Of a DNA stretch of 64,000 nt, positions 56,201-64,000 are shown in pieces; within the stretch, counting starts at the first letter, position 1; every line of letters begins with the position of its first letter. The translations under genes and the position numbers were made by a program. The notes beneath the pieces are model-generated. The model ran no database searches. It was not told where the DNA came from and saw nothing but the letters and a program-made list of their open reading frames with translations. Where the stretch lies: positions 27,947,118 through 28,011,117 of the forward strand of contig OX442314.1 in assembly GCA_949358305.1 (NCBI GenBank), written 5' to 3'. The stretch comes from Strigamia acuminata (Eukaryota > Arthropoda > Chilopoda > Geophilomorpha > Linotaeniidae).

Positions 56201-56340
56201 TTAATATCGAAACTATTGCTTATCCAATTTTCCGACTTCGCGTGAGCTTCGTCGTCTTCGAACTCACATGTGAACTCTGAACCTCCAATCATCTTCGAGC
56301 TCGCGACGTCATCCACTACCTGGATCCCTACTGACGTCAT
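53300..56340 (-). CDS. Gypsy-3 ORF3: spliced third protein of unknown function (about 811 aa)
   Basis: Homologue of Gypsy-1 ORF3, function unknown. Exon 1 is 56340-56179 (54 codons, acidic); its ATG overlaps the pol stop as TAATG. The intron is 56178-55574 (GTGAGT donor, TTGCAG acceptor, phase 0). Exon 2 is 55573-53300 (757 codons before the stop). The first part of exon 2 aligns almost without gaps to exon 2 of Gypsy-1 ORF3 up to the shared AFP motif. The middle part has DPYQQAQLKEAQADL and other helical segments that could be capsid-like. The C-terminal domain with RRHYPRLQFG matches the Gypsy-1 region RLRMYFPGLSL. The linker is Pro- and Ser-rich. No signal peptide or membrane helix, so not env-like. 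Confidence 0.75.
55574..56178 (-). other. Predicted intron of Gypsy-3 ORF3
   Basis: 605 bases, GTGAGT...TTGCAG on the - strand. The acceptor falls exactly where similarity to Gypsy-1 exon 2 begins. Other donors inside (for example GTAAGG near 55882) do not keep frame. Confidence 0.65.
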
Positions 56341-59300
56341 TAGTCCCTCAGCTTGCTCGGGGCTTTCAACTTCGCTCTGTCTCTTAATGTATATTTCGAG
56401 GCAGTTTTCTTCTCTCTTGGCGAAGTTTTTAATAAATTTTTGTATTTGTTTTTGCGTTTTTCTTTTCCACTCCACTCTTCCCCCCTTTTTTGGAGTGATC
56501 TTAATTGCTCTTCACCTCCAAAAAAATCTTTAAGTGGAAATAAAATAGAATTCTCCTTTTCCGCTACATTTTCCGCACCTAGTGAGCTTTCTTCGTTTTG
56601 AGTTTCGGCATTATCCTGTGCCTGCATTTTCTCTTGCTCACTTTGCATTCTGTCTTCGTCGTTTTGGATTTCGACATCCTTTTGTTTTTGAGAATGTGCC
56701 TGCACTTGGGCGACATCTTCCGGCAACATTTGTAGTTGCGTTTCGACTTTGCCATTCTCCTCATTTCTCGACTCCGGTTGCTTCGCTTGATTTTGAGCGA
56801 CATCTACCGGTGGCACTTGCAACTGCGTCTCGACTTCATCGCCTTTATTTATGTTTTCCGGACTTTCTAACTCTGTTTGCGCATTTTCTTCTGAAATTTG
56901 TGCATTTTCTTGAATTTCAGTGTCCTTTTGCACTCGTATTTCATTTTCTAGCTGTGAAGTATCCTCTGAGATTCCTGTGTTTTCTTGCACGATTTCTTTT
57001 GTTGGCGGAATGTCGTCTAACAATGTGTTGATAACTTCTGCGTCGGGATTACTTTCAGTTTGGCCCTCCACCCAAATTTCTTGGTTGAATTCCGGGAAAT
57101 AGGGCGTTAATTCCGATGTGTGAATTGAGGTGAAAACTTTATTGTCCTTTAAGCGTCTTAACTTCACGGCGCCCCCTTGATGTACTTGTGTGATCACATA
57201 AGGTCCCGTCCTTTTATCCGCAATACTGGCGGAAAATCCTCTCGCTGCTCTTGATAGTGCATGATTCTCTCGCCATACTAGGTCGTTTACTCTAAAGTTT
57301 TCAAACTTGCTGTCCAACCTGTGATCTTCGACACGCTCTCGTAAATCCGTGATATGCGCCTGCATATGTTGATAGGTGTCGCTAATTATTCTCTCTAATT
57401 TTTGCACATAAATTTCCGGACGATCTGGATCAATTTTTAGCATTCCATCAAGTATTCTCGGGACCCACGGGATGCGAAACTCCCTTGCGCAATTCAAGTA
57501 GGCGGGAGAATAGCCACGACCTCTTGTGTCCGTGGTTCTAATACTGAAGGCAATTTCCCTTAAAAATTCATCCCACCGGTTGTGGATTGATGTAAAAATT
57601 GCAATGATATATTTTATATCTCTATTAAGGCGCTCCACCGGGTTGGCTTGTGGGTGGTAAGGTGACGTGAATTTCGGAGTCATTTTGTACTTTTTGCAAA
57701 ATTCTTTGTAAAATGCTGCTTTAAATTGCGGGCCATTGTCCGAAATAATTTTTTGTGCAAAGCCCCAATCCATTGATACGTCGCAAATGCAGTCTGCCAC
57801 TAGCTGAGCTGTCGGTCCGTCCATTGGAAATAATATCGGCCATCTTGTCGCCATGTCGATTACGACGAAGATGTAGTTATTGCCTTCCTTGGTCCGAGGT
57901 TTAGGTCCTGTTAAATCTGCACTTAGGCATTCGAAAGGAGCGTAGGGTCCAATGTTCGCTGACTCAGTTGTTGTCTTTTTTCTCGGCTTGCACGCCTGAC
58001 ATCTTGTGCAGTGTCGGATGAATCGTGACACATCTGCTTTCATGCTCTCCCAAGTGTAAATCTGCTTTATTCGATACATCGTTCTTGAAATTCCGCAGTG
58101 ACTCGCCAAAGGGTGGCCGTGCATTAACCACAAAACTCGATGTTTCAGTGACTTTGGCACTACCACTTTCAATGCCCTGTTGCTATCATCAAATTCGTCC
58201 GTAATCGTGGGATGATATCTCATCAATAAACCTTCTTCTAGAATATGTTGCGATGTCCTTTTACAAAACTTTCTCCGCTGGAGTCTCGTGGTGATGTGTG
58301 GTGGGAACTGCTGAGTTTCCAAGTAATGACGTATTCGTTGACATTGTTTGTCAGCGATTTGGTGATCAATAAAGTCCTGCCTTGTTGGTGGATGACAATC
58401 CATCTGATCCGTCACCTTGGCAATAAATGCACTGATCATCTCATTCTTGGTACTCGGAAGATATTGCCATTCTTCCTCTTCTTTCTCCACTTCACTGTGA
58501 GCTTCTCCTACATTGTAAACATTGCACCAATGTGCGACAAATTGGTCGTCACTAGACGGCTTTTCTTCTTGAACTGGCAGCTGATTCCAGTTCTTGAATT
58601 TCCAGTGGCTTGACCCTGTCGGACAGTAGGAAGTGTCACCGTCAGCTTCACCACTATCTTCATCATTTTCGGGCAAGTCCACTGGTGCTCTTGACATGGC
58701 GTCTGCAAGAACATTGGCTGGTCCTTTTATGTATCGTATTTGGAAATTATATGACATGAGTTCCATCTGCCATCTTGCGAGTCTTCCTGCAGGTTCCTCA
58801 AGTCGCATTAACCATCGAAGGGCCTGGTGGTCCGTCTGGACTGTAAATGAAGTAAACTCCAAATATGCTCTAAATTTGCGTAGAGCCCAGATGACCGCCA
58901 AACACTCTAAGTCGGTTGCACTATAGTTATTTTCCGCTTGCTGCAGACTCCTGCTGATGTACACACATGGAACCTCAATCATTTGGCCATCAATTTCTTT
59001 CTCTTGCATTAATGCAGCTCCTAACCCCTTTTTGCTCGCATCCGTGTGGACAATCAGCGGCTTGTTAAGGTCGGGTAACATCATTGTTTTTGAGTCGGTT
59101 AGCAGAAGTTTAATTTGGTCGAATGCAGTTTGATGTTCTTCCTTCCACTCAAAATTTACTCCTTTCTTGAGCAATGGTCGCAGTGGCTCTGCAATGGTAG
59201 CCAAGTTCTTCAACAATCGGTGGAAGAAATTGACCATTCCCAAGAAGCGTTGGAGTTCGGTCAGATTTGTTGGTGGCGGAAATTCCGCGATGGCGCTGAC

Positions 59301-61226
59301 TTTCTTTGGGTCGGCTGCCACTCCTTCTACTCCCAAACTAAAGCCAAGAAATTTTAGCTGCTTTCTACAAAACTTTGATTTCTCCGGATTTACATGCAAG
59401 TTTGCTTTTTCTAACTTCTTCAGCACTGAATTTAGATGTTTCATGTGCTGTTCGTATGTCTGTGAAACTATGACGATGTCATCTAAGTAAGCCCATGCGT
59501 AACTATGGAATGCATCTCCTAAAACTTTCTCAATTAAGCGTTGAAATGTAGTAGGCGCATTTACCAATCCAAATGGCATTACATTAAACATCAATCTCCC
59601 AATGGGACTCCAGAAGGCTGTCTTTGGCCGATCCTCTGGCCGTAGTTCGATTTGCCAGTAGCCTTTGGTCAAATCGATTGTGGAAACCCATTGGAATTCG
59701 CCAAGTTCTCGTAGTATTTCTGTTATCGTCGGCATTTGTGGTGGGTCATAGCGGGTGTGCTCATTAATTGGCCTGTAATCGATACAGAGTCTTGGGTCTG
59801 ACCCTGCCTTCGACACTAGCACAATCCTTGCTGCATAATCTCCCTCTGCCTCCGACACGTAGCCTTTGTCTTTTAATTCTTGACACATTTGTCGCAAAAT
59901 TTCCCTCTTCTGCGGATTCCAGCTTCGAAAGGGCACTCTAATTGGTCTTTCTGTGTCCAATTCGATGGAATGCTGCAGAATGTGCGTTCTGCCGGGCGTT
60001 TTTGTCAGAATTTTCTCATATCTTTTTAGCACTGTTTCCAATTGCGCGGCTTCATTCAATTGAAGCTTCGCTTCTTCGACTAAATTCGACACTCCATTTC
60101 CTACTTTAAGTCGAGCTTGAAATGCTGCAAAATTCGAGTCTTTCTTGAATGTGCGATAAGTTGATTCAGCATGTTCTTTTTTCTTTTCTAGTCGATCTAG
60201 CACTTCTTGTGGAACATATTCGCATGGAATTTTAAAATTGGTGACAAAGTTCCATTTTCCTGTGACGGGGTTCGGTTGTACTCCCATTTGTCTCATGATG
60301 TCGTTGCCCATTAATACAAATTTTACTTCATGAGGCAGCACCAGAAATGAATGAATCATTGCCCCATGCGACCATCGAAAAGGTATTCGTATTGAACCCA
60401 GGGGTTGCACCTTCTTATCTGCGGTGTTTATTGCCATGTTGGGTCTTACTTTAGTAACAAACTTCTCCATTCCCAATGCTCGCACTACAGGCAATGAAAT
60501 GCAGCTCCGATTCGCACCTGAATCCAAATTGGTCATTACACTCCCGTGTTCCGTCACAATCTCCATTGTCGTCATATTTTCCAAAATTTCGTCTTCAGGT
60601 ATTATGACCTTAAAAACTCTTACTCTTTGTGGTATTGACGGAAGTTTGGTCATTTCTTCAATACATGCGTCTACATCTGTCCACGTGCATGGTGCTTCCA
60701 TCACGTGAGCTTCGATAGTTGGCTCATTTTCAAAATTTTCCTTCACTTTCGACCAAAACACTAAAGCTTCATTTTCTTCTACTAGTTTTACTTCTTTTAA
60801 CACTTCGTAAACTTTCTCTTTAAAAAATGATTCACCAGCGTTTATTGTCTCTTTAATTTTCGTCAAAAGTGATAATTCTGTCGGTGGAAACTGTATTCCG
60901 ACAATTTGACCTTCCTTCATTGTATAAATTATCTCACCCTTCTTTCTCATAGTTCCAATGGCTTCTGGAGGGGTCAAAACCATTTTCAGTGGGGCTACGC
61001 TGAATGGGGCGACAAATAACTCTTCCATCCGACATTCCTCTGTTATGGCCAGTTCCGAAATTTTTTCTGGCGCGAGTTCCTCTGGCCGTGCAGGAATCGC
61101 GCTTACATGTTTTTTAGGCATTCCGTCAATGTACGAATTGCCTTGCGCATCTCCTCTTTGGATACTGGCTTGGGCGGCTGCGTGCATTGTCTCGCCCAAT
61201 GTCCTATTTGACCACAGTTGTGGCAA
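56340..61226 (-). CDS. pol: Gypsy-3 Pol with long acidic, Gln-rich tail
   Basis: The open frame of 1,628 codons overlaps gag; after the frameshift it is entered at 61109. Residues counted from 61226: protease NLDSGANRS (about 233), reverse transcriptase AYLDDIVIVSQ (about 580), RNase H HTDAS (about 727), integrase zinc finger (about 1042-1075), catalytic SADLTGP, SDNGPQF and VERLNRD (about 1102, 1160, 1195), GPYVITQVHQGG (about 1340). A C-terminal extension of some 230 residues is rich in Glu and Gln with repeated TQLQ and IQ words, and is not seen in Gypsy-1. Intact. The closest relative in the window is Gypsy-1 Pol. Confidence 0.94.
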   Translation of the reverse strand: MPQLWSNRTLGETMHAAAQASIQRGDAQGNSYIDGMPKKHVSAIPARPEELAPEKISELAITEECRMEELFVAPFSVAPLKMVLTPPEAIGTMRKKGEIIYTMKEGQIVGIQFPPTELSLLTKIKETINAGESFFKEKVYEVLKEVKLVEENEALVFWSKVKENFENEPTIEAHVMEAPCTWTDVDACIEEMTKLPSIPQRVRVFKVIIPEDEILENMTTMEIVTEHGSVMTNLDSGANRSCISLPVVRALGMEKFVTKVRPNMAINTADKKVQPLGSIRIPFRWSHGAMIHSFLVLPHEVKFVLMGNDIMRQMGVQPNPVTGKWNFVTNFKIPCEYVPQEVLDRLEKKKEHAESTYRTFKKDSNFAAFQARLKVGNGVSNLVEEAKLQLNEAAQLETVLKRYEKILTKTPGRTHILQHSIELDTERPIRVPFRSWNPQKREILRQMCQELKDKGYVSEAEGDYAARIVLVSKAGSDPRLCIDYRPINEHTRYDPPQMPTITEILRELGEFQWVSTIDLTKGYWQIELRPEDRPKTAFWSPIGRLMFNVMPFGLVNAPTTFQRLIEKVLGDAFHSYAWAYLDDIVIVSQTYEQHMKHLNSVLKKLEKANLHVNPEKSKFCRKQLKFLGFSLGVEGVAADPKKVSAIAEFPPPTNLTELQRFLGMVNFFHRLLKNLATIAEPLRPLLKKGVNFEWKEEHQTAFDQIKLLLTDSKTMMLPDLNKPLIVHTDASKKGLGAALMQEKEIDGQMIEVPCVYISRSLQQAENNYSATDLECLAVIWALRKFRAYLEFTSFTVQTDHQALRWLMRLEEPAGRLARWQMELMSYNFQIRYIKGPANVLADAMSRAPVDLPENDEDSGEADGDTSYCPTGSSHWKFKNWNQLPVQEEKPSSDDQFVAHWCNVYNVGEAHSEVEKEEEEWQYLPSTKNEMISAFIAKVTDQMDCHPPTRQDFIDHQIADKQCQRIRHYLETQQFPPHITTRLQRRKFCKRTSQHILEEGLLMRYHPTITDEFDDSNRALKVVVPKSLKHRVLWLMHGHPLASHCGISRTMYRIKQIYTWESMKADVSRFIRHCTRCQACKPRKKTTTESANIGPYAPFECLSADLTGPKPRTKEGNNYIFVVIDMATRWPILFPMDGPTAQLVADCICDVSMDWGFAQKIISDNGPQFKAAFYKEFCKKYKMTPKFTSPYHPQANPVERLNRDIKYIIAIFTSIHNRWDEFLREIAFSIRTTDTRGRGYSPAYLNCAREFRIPWVPRILDGMLKIDPDRPEIYVQKLERIISDTYQHMQAHITDLRERVEDHRLDSKFENFRVNDLVWRENHALSRAARGFSASIADKRTGPYVITQVHQGGAVKLRRLKDNKVFTSIHTSELTPYFPEFNQEIWVEGQTESNPDAEVINTLLDDIPPTKEIVQENTGISEDTSQLENEIRVQKDTEIQENAQISEENAQTELESPENINKGDEVETQLQVPPVDVAQNQAKQPESRNEENGKVETQLQMLPEDVAQVQAHSQKQKDVEIQNDEDRMQSEQEKMQAQDNAETQNEESSLGAENVAEKENSILFPLKDFFGGEEQLRSLQKRGEEWSGKEKRKNKYKNLLKTSPREKKTASKYTLRDRAKLKAPSKLRD
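61103..61115 (-). promoter_or_regulatory. Canonical -1 frameshift heptamer A-AAA-AAC, Gypsy-3
   Basis: On the - strand the gag frame ends CTA AAA AAC ATG TAA. The heptamer A AAA AAC (61115-61109) is a classic slippery site, and the -1 frame beyond it is the pol frame. No downstream pseudoknot was assessed. Confidence 0.75.
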
Positions 61227-64000
61227 GGTGAAGTTTCGGGCGTTAATTTGACACGTGGAGTTGCTTCAGGCATCTCTTCCGCTTTTCCAGTGTCAACTTT
61301 GGCCGGTTGCTTATCTTCCTCGGTGGGTTTAGCTGGCTCAGGCGGCATTGACGTCACCATTTCTTGCGGTGTCTTTCTTATGTCCACCCTAGCGGCTTTC
61401 TTTGTTGGCGTTATCGTGTCTGGTACAGATTTTGGTTGAGTGGGCGGTTGATACTTCGGCGCCGTTGCATTACTTTTTGTAAAGAATGCTTGAGCTGCTT
61501 CTATCAAGTCGTCCACATCCTGTCGCGTTGGCAAGTTCATCTGATATAAAGTGTGTCCAGTTGGTTCACCGTCGTCGTCCACGTCATGCACCCATTTTGC
61601 TGATGGTGTCATCGGAACTCTGGGTGGTGGGTGTGGTGAAGCTCCCGAACCTCTTGCCGTTATTACTTTAGTTTCCTTTTGATTGGCCTGAAATCTTGAG
61701 CGAGGCTGCATCATTTTGGAGTTTGCTCTGGTGAATTCCAGTTGCTGTTGTAAGAAGTCCTTTCGCGCTTCTTGTTCCATAAATGGCAGATATTTTAAAA
61801 ATGTTTCATCAATCAATTCTTGATTATCTCTAAGGAATTCTGCTAACTTCTTGAATGAACTTTCCACTGGTACGTGTGTGGTTAAAAGAACACTTTTAGA
61901 ATACTCTGTTAGTCCTTTTCGAAACTGTCTGTCTATTGTCGAATCACTCTGATGATCGGGCAAACGTTTCACTAACTCCTCAGTTCTCTTTACCTGGCAT
62001 TTGGTGCAAATCGTCCCAATATTTCATTAAAGTCTCTCCAGACTCGCCATATTCTTTGATGAATCCTGCTGCAAATTTATCCCAATTTGTAAATCTACTT
62101 TCGCAAAACCAATCTGCTGCTCCTCCCGTTAATGCCTTTGGAATTATTCTCTCCAATGCATCTTGTGGATCGGCTCCATGGCTCCTTGCCAATCTTAGAA
62201 TTTCATCCAGAAATTGTGTTCCTGCTAACCAACTGCCGTCAAACAAATCTGGATTTATTCTATCCCACTTAATTTCACTTGCTCGCACTATGCGATGTAC
62301 CCAATTGACTGCGCAATATTTTCTAATTTTCTTCTGCAAAGCTGCTTCCATTGCCTTTTGTCTTGCAGATTTTCCTGTCAACCCTTCTTGAATCTTGTCT
62401 GAAATAAATTTTTCTAGCCATTCTCTCCCCAACTGTGCATCTTGATCGTCGTCATGCATTGATCCGCCTTGTCTCGATCTTGACCGACTGTGACTCTCCC
62501 TTGAGCCTCTACTTCTGTCTCTTGACCTGCTTCGATCGTGGCTCGAGTGATTCCTGTCCTGTCGATCACGATAAGAACCTCCCGGTGGTGGACCTCTGTC
62601 CCGACCTTGATCATGCTGTTGACGTGAGTTTCGTCCTTGGTAGTTCTGTTCGTTTTCTCTGTAAGAACCCCACTCGCTTCGACTTTGGTCGTAATTTTGA
62701 CGAGAATTTTCTTCATTTCTGCCTCTTTCAAAAGGTTGACCCGTCCTAATATGTTTACGAGGTTCTCTTTCGCGCTCTGGCGAATAATCACTTTCTTCGT
62801 GAAATTGTGCACCTCTTCCAGCTCCATGCTCGGGTGAATACTTCCTTTTTTCACGATTCTCAGCTGACTGTGCAGTGAAAGTAATTCCTCGTCCTCCACT
62901 TGTGTTGTCTAGGTTCACATTCCCTTCTCTATTCGCATCAAGTTGATCTTTTAATAATTCTTTGCTCAAGTTTTTCGGATAATCGCTTTTGTAATCCGTT
63001 CCTTCTGTTTCAGACCGCTTCCCTTGTCTTGACGGATCTCCCGGATTGCACTTATCTTTTCCTGGTGTGTTATATTTCTGATTTCGTTGATCAATAACAT
63101 TCAGCAAATCTTTATTTCTCGTGGGTGAAGCTGTTAATTTTTTGTCGTCTGGTGGAATTATTCCACTCACCTTCCCCCTTTTGATTGGAGCTGACGAGTC
63201 TTCAATCACAAATTCTGTAGGAACTTCTTGTTGCGACTGAGAATACTGTAATTGCGCCAAATATTTCATTTCTAATAAAGCTTGCTTTGCTCTCTCTGCT
63301 TCTTCTTGAGCTTCGAGCGTCGTTCTGCGCAAATAATCGTTCTCATCTTGCACGGCTGTTTCCAATTTGGCTCTTTCTGCTTGGACGCGCTTACGTTCTG
63401 TTTCTACACGTATTCGCTCAACTTCTATCTTCTTTCTTTCTTCCAGAAGGTTTTCGTCCATTTTTCGCATAGCTTCCCTATGGCGCAAATCATCATCTTC
63501 CATCCTTTTCTTATCTAATAGCACTTGTCTCGTCATTTCTCTTTGCACATCCGCAAGTCGAGTTTTCCCGATATCCATTTGTTTCGTGATTTCGTTTTGT
63601 GCATCCGCAAGTCGAGCCTTTTCGACGGCCATCTGTTCCTGCACGTCTTTTAGCTGTTTATCTAATGCTAATTTGATTTGTTCACGATCTTTACGATGTT
63701 TTCTCGCATGACGATCTTCCATGTGATACTGCTTTATCAGCTGATCCTCTTGCAACCGTAATCCGTGAAATTCTTTTGTTCTCCTCTCAGCATCTTCTAC
63801 TGCTGCCGTTGCATCTGCTTGTGTTAGCGGTACGCCTTCTTCATATCTTCGTGCTGTATCGTCAACTGCATCTTGTGTCTCATTAAACAATTGCTGCATC
63901 CGAAATCTAACTTCACGTAAAAGTTCACGTGTTGGTGACGTTGTCCCCGACGTGGAAATGCTTCTACTGGACGTTGGCGTCGCACATCGACTTTCCAGTT
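61103..64000 (-). pseudogene. gag: Gypsy-3 Gag, split by a one-base frameshift, 5' end off window
   Basis: Two frames: 64000-61980 (open from the edge; first in-window ATG at 63899) and 61972-61103. The first has a long coiled coil (about residues 50-200 from 63899), an Arg/Ser-dipeptide-rich part (SRSRDRSRGSRESHSRSRSR) and the start of the gag core (DLFDGSWLAGTQFLDEILR). It stops after HQMPGK, where Gypsy-1 continues as QAPGETLREY. The second frame, one base on, continues the core and ends with a zinc knuckle CHNCGQIGHWARQC. A single extra base near 61990 explains the break. The element may thus be unable to make Gag, unless this is a programmed +1 shift or a sequencing error. Confidence 0.8.

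Larger units (their letters stand above)
51755..64000 (-). mobile_element. Gypsy-3: Ty3/Gypsy element with third ORF, runs off the right edge
   Basis: Related to Gypsy-1. It holds the 3' LTR (51755-53201), polypurine tract, spliced ORF3, pol and a frameshifted gag. The 5' LTR is outside the window. It was inserted in exon 10 of IR gene E. The last four host bases are GTAC, the duplication expected on the far side if this element makes 4-bp duplications like the other two. Confidence 0.88.

Noticed and set aside
56107-56475. 122-codon reverse frame across the pol end of Gypsy-3
   Set aside because: Only its part from the ATG at 56340 to the GTGAGT donor is used, as exon 1 of ORF3; the rest is intron or overlaps pol.
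1-64000. tRNA and rRNA genes
   Set aside because: No cloverleaf with A and B boxes or rRNA core was recognised by eye; a tRNAscan run would be decisive.

Overview
The window is eukaryotic, AT-rich, intron-containing DNA. It holds a tandem array of divergent ionotropic receptor (IR) genes, relatives of ionotropic glutamate receptors. IRs are a protostome family, so the source is most likely an arthropod; this is inferred from family distribution and no single-copy marker pins the species.

Host layer, all on the + strand. Five IR copies lie head to tail. Gene A (413-1720) shows only its last four exons. Gene B (16489-21562), gene C (24107-28912) and gene D (30660-43860) each assemble as eleven exons with a continuous reading frame. 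Gene E (46255-51754) shows exons 1-9 and is cut inside exon 10. Exon number, phases and most exon lengths match between copies. Between them are a short DEG/ENaC-channel exon, a conserved Cys-containing small reverse-strand ORF, a possible reverse-strand zinc-finger-like exon, and many small foldback or TIR elements.

Mobile layer. Three Ty3/Gypsy-type LTR retrotransposons lie on the - strand, antisense to the array. Gypsy-1 (2666-14427) is complete: 631-bp LTRs that look identical, target duplication GGTC, tRNA-Pro-like primer site, gag, pol and a third spliced ORF. It sits in a decayed Copia fragment. Gypsy-2 (33114-40796) is complete, with 514-bp LTRs and target duplication ATAC. It is of another lineage, has only gag and pol, and lies in intron 7 of gene D. 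Gypsy-3 (51755 to beyond the right edge) is related to Gypsy-1. Its 3' LTR interrupts coding exon 10 of gene E, and its gag carries a one-base frameshift.

Main unusual observation. Gypsy-1 and Gypsy-3 both carry, where env would be expected, a large third gene of about 946 and 811 codons. It has a short acidic first exon, a phase-0 intron and a long second exon whose N-terminal block aligns between the two elements. It shows no signal peptide or membrane segment, so it is not a recognisable envelope gene. I know of no name for it.

Other points: the IR copies keep the ligand-binding Arg of S1 but have only about 20 residues between M1 and M3, so a normal pore loop seems absent. A MULE-like element with a 9-bp target duplication carries a RING finger. 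Two hAT-like elements with 8-bp target duplications are filled with GATCCG/CGGATC-type repeats. A 360-bp array has A-tracts phased exactly every 10 bp.
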